Translations under genes and position numbers: made by a program | Notes under the pieces: model-generated | What the model was told of the DNA's origin: nothing | Seen by the model: only the letters and a program-made list of their open reading frames with translations | Databases searched by the model: none | In this document: one piece after another, positions 36,801 through 49,795 of the stretch | Position numbering within the stretch: position 1 is the stretch's first letter | Layout of the letters: each line of letters opens with the position of its first letter | Assembly (NCBI GenBank): GCA_950295325.1 | Contig: OX485806.1 | Coordinates: forward strand, 10,416,001-10,480,000 | Source: Polytrichum commune | Taxonomy: Eukaryota > Streptophyta > Polytrichopsida > Polytrichales > Polytrichaceae | Length of the DNA stretch: 64,000 nt | Reading direction: 5' to 3'

Positions 36801-39800
36801 ATATCATAGAGATAGATTGTAACTAGAAAATTTGGTTTACAAAATTTGTGTCGTTACATTGAGGTTGTCGGATTCTCTGCCGCATGTTATTCCAAACTAA
36901 AGTGAGCTAAATACATAGTTCATCAAAATAGCTTGTCACATTTTCACTTTTTGCATAAGTCCGAGGGAAGCTTTGGCTAAAGTGGAATGGCTCTAGTGGA
37001 GTGAACATTGTCTCCTTATGCGGCAATACCTATTATAATACATATATTGTATGTGGCTTATATATATATATATGTGTGTATGTGTGTGTGAGAGAGAATT
37101 GATTTATTGGTTTGCGAATAGCCTCATTTTATTAGCAATTGCGTATCACAAAGATTGTCATTTTAAGTGTCGAATTGGAGTCACGATGTGAAAGTTACAA
37201 GAGGTCAAATTAAATAACAATTTTTTGATTGAAGTTATCACATAAATTCTCATAATTATGTTCATTGTCAAAGTTATGTGTAAAGCCTTGGGATCAAACT
37301 CCTAGCGAGTTAGCTAAAATGTGAGTTTGAGAGCGTATCCATAAACTCATCAACTTCCCTTAGTAAGGCTTTAAAAAACATGTTCAAATAATGGTGTTGG
37401 GCTACTAAAACATCGCTTCTTAGCTTGTCACACTAAGACATGTGGGCTAAACTAGCCTTCCATAAGGCCAATATGGGACTAACATAGGTGACATGTCCCA
37501 TGGACGGAACCCTATTTAAAATCCTAAATGTTCCTCAATGTTTCTGGGATGACAAGAGGACCTCCAAGTAGTTCTTCCCAACTTCTCAAATATCTCCAAC
37601 ACGCGACAAATTAAGTGGAGCTTCAAACAGAAAATTCTCTCAAAGATGGATCAAACCCACATTTCCATTCATCCGTCTTTGAGAGACTTCACACACAACT
37701 CTATTTTATCATAGGGTTGATGATTGTATTCTAAACACATAGTCCAACCCCATCGCAACATGTGTCTATTTAGTGGACGTTGTTAAATTACAAACCTTGC
37801 CATGTACCTCTCAAATATATAGGTGTCCAAATTAGAACAACAACGACCACATAAACTCCAAGAGACATGAATTATAATCGACGTCAAGTAGGTGTCTAGC
37901 TCCTTTTTCCTTTGTTCCATATATCCTCGTGCACATGTATTCGTTCTAAGTTAGGGCTCATCGATTGTGCAACTCCCACACGTGTCTTTGTACTTGTGTG
38001 TTTGAAAAGTGCAAGTGGATTATTCTATAGAGAGTTGTGGAGTATAAACAACGTATGTTGTTTTCTTTCGCATATTCTTATGAGTTGCATCACTATTTTT
38101 GACGTGTAGTTAGGTTATCCTACGTGCTTTGGGTCAAGTGAAGTGAACATTGCACACCTCCCACTTGTCTTTTGAGCTTGGTTTATGAAGACGACACCCA
38201 ATCTTAGGTTACATCAAGGGAACAAGGTGTCACTACTCACGCAAAGGCGTTGCCAAATGGAATGATCGATAATTGCTTGGGATTTTTTTTTGGGTTCTTA
38301 CATGTTGGATGATATAATCGTGTTCTATTTAGGCAATGAATATTGGGTTATGATATGTCTAATAATCTTATGTTAGTTTTCTTAACAACATTGATTTCAG
38401 TTCAAAGTTTCGTTGCTAAAGAACAAGTAATATTACATATATTACATATCGAGAAAAATACATTGATGCAATTTTTATAAATGTTTTTGAACGTAATATG
38501 GTTTGACCAATAATCACAAAAAGGAAATTTAATCCCCACGTGGATAGTTGTGAGTTGACATGATATAAATCACATTATTAACGGTGGAGACATAAAACAT
38601 GGTATTATGATTGTTGCCCTTGGATAAGTATTGTCCATTCTTATTTTCAGTTTTAGTTTATTGTCGATTGTTCATTTTTGCGCGGCCTTCGTAGAGTTGA
38701 GTTCCACATGGACTTAAAAAAATGAGACTTGGAAATGACATCATTGTAATTATAATGTCACTCGAGCATGACAAGTTAGTCCACGTGTCGGACTCTCGTC
38801 CACTCAGATGATATTGTTCATTCGAGGACAAAAATTATGGGGATGAGATGCCAGTAAAACCAAAAGGTATACTCCAAGGGAAAGCCAACAATAAAGCGAG
38901 CTTATATGTATACAGTGTATGCTGAGAGTGTTCATTGATCCGTTTGTATATTGGATTGGTTCAAGAGTTGCACTAGAACCGATTTGGTGCCATGCCTAAA
39001 GTTTTAGAAAACCTAAAGAAAGAGATAGAGAGATGAACAAAAAGTTGGCTTGACGGAAAGACACTTCATCTTCGGACATAGGCTAAACTCATTTGTAAGT
39101 GTGATGTGGATGCATGGGAGCTTGGCTATGGCCCATGGTAATTGCTCCTTTTTGGAGATGATCACTTGTGGGAAAAGAGGAAGGCCTAGGGATCCTCAAG
39201 GAACAAGCTACATTGGGGGGTGGGGAATGTTAAGTGCTTGGTAGGCAAAGGTTGGGGACTTGTTTGTTTTCTAGGCACATTTTAGTGGACATTATAACCA
39301 CGAGTCCACTTGTTGCGTAAGTAATTAGACAAACTAAAGGAGAAACCCTAATTTTTGTGCCACACTTCAATGGGGATTGTTTGAATGCCCCCTCTTACTT
39401 CATTTATGATGAATTTTGGGGTGTCAAATTAAACCTATTTCCATATGATCCATAGTTGACACTCCATATCAATAAACAAGTCTTTTAGATCGTGGCTCAT
39501 AATAGTAAAATACTAATTGTAAGTGATTGACATTAGAATTGTTATCCACAACAAGAAAGCAAGATTCCTTGATAGCACGTAAGAAATCAATGTACACACA
39601 TCAACGATTGTGATAGGGTTTCTCTCCATGCTCATTTATTATCATCTACTATAGTTTTCCGTGATTAAAAATTCCCATTATAGACTTTCATAAAAGAAAA
39701 TAACCGGTGTACTTGAGAAAGTTTTAGGCAACCACATGTGGTGAAAAGATAATTTGGTACCCTACAAAGTAACACAATGTGATTGGAATATGATTGGAAT

Positions 39801-41021
39801 ATTCCGCACTTTGGTGGTGGCTTGAGAGATTATAAGTGATGGTTTTAAAGAGAGATACAACGCCAACCAAAGGATGGTGTGCATAAGAGACACTTCACTC
39901 TAAGTTGGCATAATCTTAGGCTCATTGGGGGGGGGGTAGGGGGTTTATGGAGCTATAAACTTATATATAATTCATTAACACCTTATATTATTTTCAAGCC
40001 TACTAGAAATTTAGTGCAAAAAAGATTGTCTTTTCGGGGAGGTCACTCCTTCTTATATTAATGCATACACGTGCACTCATGACTTATTTATCGGGGGGGG
40101 GGGGTTATTTACCTTACGGAAAAGATGATAAGGTATGGTATTTTTCAAAATAAAGGTAAATGCTTGTATTTTAATACACCCTATCAATAATTATAATTTT
40201 TTTGGGGAATCATTTAAAAATACCCTATTTTATCTAAATTGTCAAAGAAAATTGGAAAGAAGATTGCAATTCAAACAATGCGCTAAATTTTTTCCTCCTG
40301 ACACTTAGGTAGAGAACATTAAATCCACATTGGATACGTTGTTCAATAACGTTCAAGCCAACCAGCTTGCGAAGTCATTCATCCAAGTTTTTTCAACAAA
40401 AAAATATCTCTTTTCATCCACTAGCACGAACCCTACTCTAGACCCGCTACCCCTAGTAGTTGTTTCCACGCTATTCTACATATACTGACTACATAAAAGA
40501 GACCATTATATGTGATAGTATTTTATATGTAAACATGTTTCATTATTTAAAACCTCCCCCCTATATTATACGTACATTTTTTGCAAAATTTATCTACAAT
40601 GAATATGTTAGACCCTAATTTTTATCGCACATTGTTTCTATGATTTTTGCCAGTGACCTTGCTGTGATTGTTCTCCATCTTGCCACATTTGTTCACGTTT
40701 CATTTTGTAGCACATGGAAGTGACTTCCCCAAATTTGTGTGTGTGAGAGATAGAGACAACACCAACTTTTGGAATTGGTACGAACAGGGGATGCTTCACC
40801 TTGATCACAACTGCGAGCTCGTATGTGAGACTAGAACAATTTGACTAAGTAGGGCCTCCGCAAGTTAGTATATCAAATAGTTGCCAAAGTTCTCATTTAG
40901 AAATACAATTTATCACACAATGTACAAGTCGTATATGGTTTTTTTATATTGTTATACAACTTCCCACCTATTTTTACGATTTTCAAGCTTAAAGTTGGGG
41001 GTGTTATGCATGAACACATTG
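33829..41021. other. Gene-poor AT-rich region
   Basis: About 7 kb without a supportable gene. Contains fragments of the 287-bp family (33953-34040, 34147-34265, 37100-37230), a TA/GT microsatellite near 37060-37095, a telomere-like CCCTAAACCCTA near 35366, and G-runs at 39930-39937 and 40094-40104. Short open frames show no domain I recognise. Confidence 0.45.
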
Positions 41022-41165
41022 TACTAGGGCTTGAGGGTCTATGACCATTGAAATCGAGGATCTCTCATTGGTGGAAAATATCAACATTGGTCCTACTTCA
41101 CTTTACAAAAGCTTGGCTGGTTAAATACCTACATGGAGTCTTACGTGTCATGCAAGGAATTCCAT
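41022..41165. mobile_element. Harbinger-like MITE, fragment B
   Basis: Left-end fragment: GCTTGAGGGTCTATGACCAT, then CTCATTGGTGGAAAA, then TACTTCACTTTACA and ACCTACATGGAGTC, matching the first quarter of copy D. The remainder is missing or unrecognisable. Confidence 0.6.
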
Positions 41166-44100
41166 CATATGAACAGCGAGCGATGAGCAGTAACATATGA
41201 TCGGTGATGAACAAAAATCAACTGGTTTTAGGGTCACATGTTTCCGATCACCATGGATTATTTGCCATGAAAAGATGGACCATGTACATGGGTGTCAATA
41301 ATTTAGGGTGGTTACTCCATTCATCATTCAAATTCATATTCACTTTAGATTGTATTGTCATGGTCAATAGAGTGTTGTACAGTGAGATTAAATAACACTT
41401 GCCAACACATGTACATATGATTAAATGATGGTAGGGGAAGATGACATGTGTACACAAAACCAAGTCTATTGATTGTGGTTCATTGAAAGCAAGGCACAAG
41501 ATGAAAATTGACCCACACAAATTCACTCATAATGTCTAAGACTAACTATGATGTTGTTCATTCTCATTGTCCTCTTCAATTCCCTCTTATGCATCATCAT
41601 CTACATATGGCAATCGAATTATAACCATTGGGGTCTTTGACGACTAACCAATATCGAGGTAGCCGCCACAACATATGCCCATGGGGAGGTCACTCCATTG
41701 TCAAGTTGAACACCACATGCAAACAAAGTTTGCTACCCCTATATTACATGCCATAGATAATTTTAAAATTTATGATATTTTTTCTACATATACATAACAT
41801 TGATAGTATCTTTTGTATATATATTTTTTGAAATTTTTAGTCATCTTCATTTTTTTTAGTAATTTTTTTAGTTCAATTCTGCGTCATTTTTGTTAGAAAC
41901 GGTATGTTCTATAAAAAAAAATCATCAAACTTAGTTACCTTTTTTTACTATGTAATAGGTACTGTGTATATCTACTCATGAAATTTATTTGATAAAAGTT
42001 TGACCCATTTTGGTGATGCTTTATGTAGAAAGTAGGATTTTTTACATGTAAAGTGTTCGCACGTGGTTGTTCAACTCTACAATGGAGTGACCTCCCCGTG
42101 CATGTGCCATGTTCTCTATTTGTGGAAGGAACAACATCAAGTTGGAAGGTGATTATGTTCACATGAAATATAAATATAAGATACTTGAAATTGTGCCCAT
42201 ATGCAATACAACATAATTCACGTATCAAATAACAACCATACTTACTTACAAATGCAAAAATGCTATGCAACCTTCTAAACAAGTTCGTATTCATTTGTTC
42301 GATGTAGTGTGTGATACACTTTCACATATTAGGAGAGAAGAATCTACTTTATTAGAATCACATGCACATAATATGAAAACCGATCATTAAACAAAAAACA
42401 TAGATAGTGAGCAATCAAATTCAAATGATTGGCATAGAGGTCTATAATCACAAGTGGATGCACATGCATCAAGTATCACATCTATGATTTTAGTTAATGC
42501 CTTCATGAAACTTGCAACGATTTCAAGCTTTCTCCTGACCACCTCTCCAAGGGACCTTCTTATTTATGAGTTGGGTCTGAGAATTGGTTACATTAAAGAA
42601 AATGTTGGTGGCTCCCACATCCATGTCCAACACACCCTCACACTTACAAAACACAAACCGAGTCGATAATCTTGCCTCGTGAATGAAACCAAACTACAAA
42701 ATCTTCAAGTCTACAAAACAAAACAAAACAAAAGAACTTGTTAAAATGTATAAACATAAGTTTGGATTAAACACACAATACATATTCAATAAGACACAAT
42801 GTTTTTTTAAAATTATTTTTTGTTTTTTAAAATTTTAATCATTTACCGTAAGAATTTTGTCAACTCCCAAACATAACGGCAACTCGTTAATGCTCCACTG
42901 ATCCTTTGCACAAGTCATTACATTATGTTGGATTTTTTTTTACTTCATGAAGTAATACAAGCATGCAAAATCCTCATGAAGGTCAACATTAGAGAATTCA
43001 AACATGGCATCAATTTGGGAAGCTAAGTGTGCATCCCACTACAAAATGATGTTGGAAGGTGAGGAGACATTGAGAGCGGGTAGCCCTTTTGGCAAGTTTG
43101 AAACATAAAATGAAATTTACAACCATTTGGAGACATCTACAAATAACAATCCCACACAATATAAAATTACATCATTAAATGGATCATCCTAAATAATTAG
43201 AATGAATTTCATCAAAGGTAAATAAGTTACATTTTGAAATAACTCTAACATATCGACCATGATAGGGTGCTCATCGGCACCATTATCATAAATTGTTGTG
43301 ATTTATATATATATATATATGTATGTATATGTATACACACACACACAACAAAACATGTTTTGCATCTAATGAATATGAAGAAAAAAACCCTAGTACCTCC
43401 ATTAATATTTAGTATTGATCGTTGTGAATGTTGCTGAGAGACAAGATGAGTAGTCGAATTGGGAACATCTACTTTGGAAGGGTCAAGGGATGACCTCTCC
43501 AAAGTTTCTTTTGTGTTTCGGTGACAACCATTTTAGAAATGTGTTATGCTTCCTACCTTTCTCCAATGACACATGTGTTTGAACCTATGTAACACCAACC
43601 ATGTCCTCATTGTTATCCTCACCTAAGACAATTAGAGTTGTTGATATCTCTTTCTTCTCTTCTAAGGAAGAAAGTATTAATGGACACTAAAGAAACCGTG
43701 GGCAATTATGCAAAGTGACAGTCTCTCATATGCACGAGTGAAAATACACAATTTCCCTTCCACAATCCAAACTAGGAAACACATAGAGAGATTGTTCATT
43801 GTTATCGACTTATTAGCGAGGAGCTCCCTCTTGATATACCTTGAGAAATCAATACAAGTAGATTATATGGCATTCAAGTTTGTGATGTTAACAATACTCA
43901 CTAAATCGAAATGATAGTATATTGATTACAAGGATAAATAAATAAAGTTATATAACGCTTGATGACAATCTTTCCACCAACTTACTCCTTAAGTTTGAAC
44001 AACTTACTAAATGGGATCTTATCCCTAAACATGGTTTGGAAGCCTTTGCTTCATAGAGGAATTCACCACTTTTCAATATAATTCAATGCCAAAATCCAAC

Positions 44101-44739
44101 AACACTGATGGATGATCACAAAAAAATGAGAGAACGCTAGACTCTTGAACGAATACTACGTTGTTGGAGTTACTTCCATTCCATATCCTAGATTTGGAGT
44201 GATAATCAATGTTGTGTCCAAGGCATACATTGCATACCATGTTACAATTGGCAACATCCCATAGTGCACATGCTTGGACTTCACCAAAATGTCTTCTTAG
44301 GCTTTGAGAAAGAAAGGGGAATGGGTGTACTACAAACACCTTACTACATATTCATGTGTCAATGCAAGGTGAATTATGACAACGACAAATTCATTCATGC
44401 TCCAATGTATACCTACAACGAGGTCATGTGACTTCTTGAGTTGGCATGTGTTGTTGAGCACGTGTAGTGATGCTAGTGTAGTGTTTACCATGTTGTATTG
44501 GCCAAACATGACATTATATGTACGGAACTGATCTGATTGCATAAATAAATGTCTAGGAATAGTTTAATAAAAATTAACATTTGATTGAAAGGTTTTCCAC
44601 ATGTACATGGCAATAGGCCCCCATCTGTTGTGTGTAAGAAAAAATTTCTCACTTACATGTTATCTAATTTTAAATAGGTTACCAAATTTAAAATGAATAC
44701 CCTATTCTTGTGCAATATGTCTAAAGTTGAACTCATCTC
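41166..44739. other. Gene-poor AT-rich region
   Basis: No gene supported. Open frames of up to 119 codons (41935-42294, minus) show no recognisable domain. A TA/CA microsatellite lies near 43300-43345. This may be decayed transposon DNA. Confidence 0.4.
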
Positions 44740-45120
44740 TCACCACTCACATGTTATTTCTCAAGTGTGCTTGCTCACTGTTGTCATGCAATGGGTGATG
44801 ATTCATGGTCTACCAAATTTTGCATCCAACCCACCTCTTTGAGGTGGGTCTAAGACAAAACTGGAAGACTAATGATTTATCTAGTCACTTCAAAATCTCA
44901 CAACCCTTAATTTATTAAAAGAGACCATACGAACATGATGGTAATGAAGTAGATTTTGGTCTCAAGCCCGGTTGGTATTTCCTTACACTTCATATGAAGG
45001 CCCATTACCTTACACGATTCGATTCCAATTCTCCAGGATACAACTTTTGGATGAGTTTCAAGGGCCCTCACAATTTCATGGTCAAAACCTTGACCAAAGT
45101 TGAAATTGACCCTGCATACA
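44740..45120. mobile_element. Harbinger-like MITE, copy C (partial)
   Basis: Shares GGTGATGATTCATGGTCTACC, CACCTCTTTGAGGTGGGTCTAAGACAAAAC, CTTCAAAATCTCACAACCC and GAGTTTCAAGGGCCCTCACAATTTCATGGTC (partial strings) with copy D. The left end is missing and the right tip is diverged. Confidence 0.65.
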
Positions 45121-46025
45121 TTGTGCTTCACAATAAAAAAATTGAACTTGACATATCATACCCACTTGATTAATTCATTGTTTCTTGCATGCCTCACCTT
45201 TCTTCTTGGGACACCCAAGTCATAACCTTGCAACTTACTACAACATTTATGGAATTCGATGTCGCTTCCTCTTTGGAACTACGCAATGGTGCAAATTCAT
45301 GCTATAGATGGCTTTCATTCTTTTACCAACAAAGGTCAAATAGGTTGTTTGGATATTATAAAACATGAACAACTTTACTTTGGCAAAACTTACATTTTAA
45401 GCAAAAAGTTATAGCACGGCATAACCGCATATAGTGCGTGACACTAAATACTACAAATGCTGCAGAGCTCACATGAACACAATGTATGTTAGGGCAAGGG
45501 AAGGCCCAAGGAAAGAGAAGGGGCGAAAGCTACAAGAAAGGAGGAGAGGAAGGGAGGGAGGGAGGATTTTACTAAGTTTTTCTTAGTCTATACGTACTCA
45601 TCCTTCCAATGAATGCTGTAGCCATCTATCGGAGAAGAGTAACAAAAACAGAGGCAAAATTGATATAAGGTCCACTCTGCTATGAAGACATACTTACAGG
45701 GTTTTATGTACATTTCACGAACTTATGTATCTATTGCAACTCCACAAACTTGCTGGTTGAAGACAAGTGTGTGAGTGTTGCAGGTAAGTAACATGCTGCA
45801 AAAGTTTTGCAATTTGCATGTGCACCTGATCTTTGAGGGTGATGCTGGAGATGTGCACACAGTTCCATCTACACCCTGTCTGGACCTCAGTATATACAAT
45901 GCTTAAAGGGTCGGGGATTTAGGATTTAGGGTTTAGGGTTTAAGGTTTGCAGATTTGAAAATCTGCGCTGATGGAACAGTTGCTTGGGCGGCTGCGACAT
46001 GAATTCTCACAGGTTTGGATGGAAT
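45121..46025. other. 3' flank of the exonuclease gene
   Basis: No gene seen. Holds a GGGAGGGAGGGAGG purine run near 45551-45566 and telomere-like TTTAGGG repeats at about 45916-45945. Confidence 0.4.
45912..45948 (+). repeat. Interstitial telomere-like repeat
   Basis: Four or five consecutive or near-consecutive TTTAGGG-type units, some mutated (TTTAGGA, TTTAAGG). TTTAGGG is the plant telomere unit. The tract is too short and internal to be a chromosome end. Confidence 0.75.
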
Positions 46026-48838
46026 TTACGAAGGCGATGGTGGATTCTCCTTCAATGCGTACAAAGCCATCAAAAGATGGTATGAAAGCCATGCATCGGC
46101 GGCTGCGTATTGGATCTGCTGGAATGTGAGGTCACGAATCTCCCAGTTGCTCATCGTCGCCCTTCGGTTCTTCTTGTGGGTAGCTCCAAGCACTTTCTCT
46201 GTGAGCGTAACAAGGCTTGCAGTTTGAAGAACTTTGTCTTGAAAGGCTTGTGCAGCCAGCTCACCGAGTTCGATTACCCCTTCACAAACCAGGCCGTGGT
46301 CGAATTTGAGCTTCTTCGCATCAGCCTGCACACACAGAGAGAAAAGAACCGTGATGTCACTTCATATGATTAGGAAGAAAAATCTTGCGAGTATTGAAGT
46401 GTTTGGAGATTGCAAGTATAACTTGCTGCCACTGAGATGTTAACTTGCTATACAAGCAAACTTGCACACATTGGAAACTTTTGTCCTGCCATTGCATAAG
46501 AAATAAGTTGAGAGGATAAGAATCTGAACAGCGACATCTTCGAACAAACAGCAGATTGCACAAACTTATCTGGACTCGAGCATTGCATGTTCTTGGCAGT
46601 AGGACAGTATCAGAAACTGCACCACAGATTATAATTTGGAACGTCTACAACCTCGCCAGATGTTATTGCAGGTATTCTTAGAAAAAGACATGACGCTTTG
46701 ATGCTTTGTAAATTGGAAGGCAAACAAAAGTGAACCATGCACAAGGACGATTCTACTCGAGGAGGGGTCAGGTATTGTTTATGACATATAAAGCTGGGAT
46801 TTTGAATGCAAAACCTGTCCAGAATGTACAGAAATCCACGAGCCCAACATTTAGGGTTCAAAAAGTCGGAGTGAATTCTGGTTCCTACTGTGCTTTGCTA
46901 CGGTCTAGACCGTGACACAAGCAGTACAGTAACATACTGCACACCGTGATGACCAAACCATTGTTGCATAGAGATAGAAACAACAAGAGGGATTCGACTT
47001 TTAAGTCTACTCTGCAATTTGCATTGAAAAATGGCCAGATCTTGTTGCAGGTATTCTGAGAACAAGACACAACTCTAGGATGCTTTGCAAATTGGAAGGC
47101 AATGAAAAGGAAGCACGTTCAAGGACGACTGCACTCGATGAGTGGTCACTCTGGGATATAAAGCTAGGATGTTGAATGCAAAATCTGTCCAAAATGTACA
47201 GAGATCCACAAGCCCAAGGTCTAGGGTTTATGGGAGCGTAATCTGGTTCCTACTGCACTTTGCTATGATCTAGACCATCACACAAGTAGCACAAATGCAT
47301 ATTGCATGTCGTGCATACATACAAAAAGAGAGAAACAATAAGAGAAATTCGACACATTCGTGTCTTCGCTGCAATTTGCATAAAACAATGGGGTCTCAGA
47401 TGTTGACGAAACTGTTTTGTACAACGTTTTGAATATTTTGAAGTATATGGAAATCAGGATGAATCGGAAGGTCTACCTTGATGCCAACTCCACCAAGCAC
47501 CACTGTGGGGTCTGCAAGTAGGTTCTTCAGACATTTCGGAAAATGGTCTACAAACAGCAACTGCACCAAAAGGCAATGCTTCTCAGTGGAAAGCTGCAGA
47601 GTTGCAGCATCACTGTAATCTCCTTTTTGTTTAGTGGGTTTCCACTCGATGTCGAAACCGAATCTCCTCTCCCCTTGATGCTCTTGCAGCCATTTCTCAA
47701 TGGTAGCTGCTGTGGCTGCCACAGTGACCAACACCTTGGCCCCTATAATTGTCACCTCCGTGTCACAACAATCAAAGTCACTCATATTCAAACCACAACC
47801 CTTTGCTTTCCACTTCGGCGAGCTTTTCATCTGCGTCGTGGTTTCCACAAAGTCGTCCCATCCAGAAGGACCATCTGCAAGAGCCTCCTTGTCTCCCCAG
47901 CTATGGTCACCCCAGCAACCCCCTTCCACATTCTTCATCTTCATATCTGTTGTTCCTCTTATGTTTAAGTTGGTAAAACTTGGAGAGAGAACTCCATCCT
48001 CCAAATTAACCTGCACATCACGCCTAACCCGCTCTGCTTTCTGTAGCACAGCAACTTTGTCATGATCACCATCATCATTCAATGCCCCAGACAATAGCTT
48101 CCCAGGTTCTTGCGCATGTTGTTTGGATGCTATCCCTGGATTTCCAGGTTTAGACCTCCAAGTCTTTGAAACTCCAGCATGTGTTTGTTGAGGTGGAGTC
48201 GATGTGAAGGAAGACACACCTGGGATCGCACTCTCCATGCTGATGCTGCCATGGGGATTTGACCTATTTTCCACCATCCTCCCAGACCTCCCCCACCATC
48301 CTCTCTGGCGACCTCTGTTATTGGAGTTTGCTGCGAAAACGATTTTCGTCATGCTCGCTAAGGATGGAACATTGGCATGGGCTTCTTCTTCTACCCCATG
48401 TGACTCTTTGGTTGCACTGGGCTCCTCACCCCACCTGCGCACAAATGTCTCCACAACCGGAGATGTATCTGCGACCACACCCCTGTGCCCATTTGGCCGC
48501 ACTGATCCGTTGATGGGCGATATACTTTCTCCGATTGCATTCTCTTCTGTCATATTCCTATTCTGCGGTGCTTTCCCTCGCCACCTACCACCTCTTCGGA
48601 AGTTTGGGGCCCTTCCACCTCTCCCCCCGGGTCTACTTCCATATCCTCCATGTTCTTGACCATGTGGACTGCGAATTCGCACATCCTGTTGATGTGGGGA
48701 CTTTGGAGGGGATGATGAACTCCGGATGGGTAATGAATGTGTGGAAGGAGGGAATTGGCGAGAATGTGGAGATCTTCGGAAAGCAGGGTTTCTACGTTCG
48801 GTGGCACTCTCAGCATCGTGTGCTGCTGCTGATGCCAT
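46026..48838 (-). CDS. Werner-type DEDDy 3'-5' exonuclease with RGG N-terminus, 2 exons
   Basis: Minus-strand exons 48838-47477 and 46325-46026 join in phase to 553 aa. The C-terminal third is a WRN-like 3'-5' exonuclease domain (about 370-545). The four acidic ligands are visible: D396 and E398 in FGFDIEWKP, D456 in GVGIKADAKKL split by the intron, and D531 with the catalytic Tyr Y527 in QYAAADAWLSYHL (Y-x3-D, DEDDy type). Family members trim 3' DNA ends using two metal ions, in repair or silencing. The 370-residue N-terminus is low complexity, Ser/Pro/Arg-rich, with an RGG-type block at about 67-89 (GSRPGGRGGRAP then RRGGRWRGK), suggesting RNA or nucleic acid binding. Plant WRN-exo proteins I know are near 290 aa, so this extension is notable. 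No helicase domain is present. The intron contains a tandem duplication. The start ATG sits only about 20 bp from a TATA-like string, see separate entries. Confidence 0.92.
46656..47395. repeat. Two-unit tandem duplication in exonuclease intron
   Basis: CCAGATnTTnTTGCAGGTATTCT starts at 46656 and 47035 (period about 379). Shared: GATGCTTTGnAAATTGGAAGGCAA, AAGGACGA.T.CACTCGA-like text, AAAGCT.GGAT.TTGAATGCAAAA, TGTACAGA.ATCCAC.AGCCCA, CTGGTTCCTACTG, CTTTGCTA and TCTGCAATTTGCAT. Together the two units fill most of the 1151-bp intron. Confidence 0.85.
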
Positions 48839-48856
48839 GGCTTCACCACTTCACTC

Positions 48857-48866
48857 TATATATAAC
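48857..48866 (-). promoter_or_regulatory. TATA-like box of the exonuclease gene
   Basis: On the minus strand TTATATATAG lies about 19 bp before the ATG at 48838. With normal TATA-to-start spacing, transcription would begin after this ATG, so either an upstream copy of the promoter (TATA-like string near 49187) is used, or the leader is extremely short, or this TATA is inactive. Confidence 0.4.
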
Positions 48867-49720
48867 TTACAGCTGTTGATTCACGCATAATAATCAACGA
48901 ATGATGTCTTTGCCACGGTTGCAAACCGCCAAAGTTTCTCAATCCGAATGGTACTTGAGTTCCTCGATGTCCCTAAATCATCAACCCTGAACACTAAGTC
49001 CCAATACATCACAGTTCGGCTTTAACCTCTGAGACAACGCATCCGCGAAACTGGATAAATGCAACACCGCAAAGAGGCTCTATTGACCTTTCATTCTACT
49101 GCCAAAACGAAAGGTTATGTGCTCAGATGGGGAGGGCAATCATCCAGGTACCACTCATTCTCTCCAAACTCATGGCTTCACCACTTCACTATATATGACC
49201 GCCAAAATTCACAAATTCGAATTGTAGTTGAGTTCCTCGAAGTGCCTTCTGCATCATCCCTAAACCCTAATAAGTCCGATACATTACAGTTCGGCTTAAG
49301 CCTCGAGAACTCGGCCCGAGAGAAACGACCTCCAGTGCAGATCTTGGTGGTAGTAGCAAATATTCAAATGAGAACTTTGAAGACTGAAGTGGAGAAGGGT
49401 TCCATGTGAACAGTAATTGGAGATGGGTTAGTCGATTCTATCCACAAAATTGAATGCATGCAACACCGCAAAGAGGCTCCATTAACCTTTCTTACGAGTG
49501 CCTACAAGAAAGGTTATGTAGTTCCTCGATGTACCTTCATCATCAAGTCTAAACCCTAAGTCATCCCAATACATCACTACAGTTTGGATTAAGCCTAGAG
49601 AACGCATCCATGAAAGCTGGATATATGCAACACTGCAAAAATGCTCTCAACATTTCTCTACACTGCCAAATTACAAAGGATATGTACTCAAGTGGTGAAG
49701 GCAATCATCCAGGTACCACT

Positions 49721-49723
<3 letters not shown>

Positions 49724-49757
<34 letters not shown>
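49724..49757. repeat. (CT)n microsatellite
   Basis: About 17 CT dinucleotides in an unbroken tract at the distal end of the promoter array. Confidence 0.9.
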
Positions 49758-49759
<2 letters not shown>

Positions 49760-49795
49760 AACTCAGAGACATGCGCCCAGGTGATGCAGGAAGCT

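Larger units (their letters stand above)
48836..49795. repeat. Three-unit tandem array over the exonuclease promoter
   Basis: CATGGCTTCACCACTTCACT with a following TATATA string occurs at 48836 and again at 49171. GCAACAC(C/T)GCAAAGAGGCTC-type blocks occur near 49059, 49460 and 49626, and GGCAATCATCCAGGTACCACT near 49135 and 49700. Units are about 335, 345 and 275 bp. The repeated unit includes the TATA-like string and the reverse complement of the ATG context, so the promoter and translation start region were copied. Confidence 0.8.

Noticed and set aside
39050-39244. Short frame containing GKRGRPRDP, like an AT-hook
   Set aside because: A single short motif in a 64-codon frame is not enough to call a gene.
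41935-42294. 119-codon minus-strand frame in the gene-poor region
   Set aside because: No domain recognised; AT-rich DNA of this length can give such a frame by chance.
44073-44542. Adjacent minus-strand frames that might be transposase debris
   Set aside because: No transposase motif (DDE or zinc finger) could be identified.
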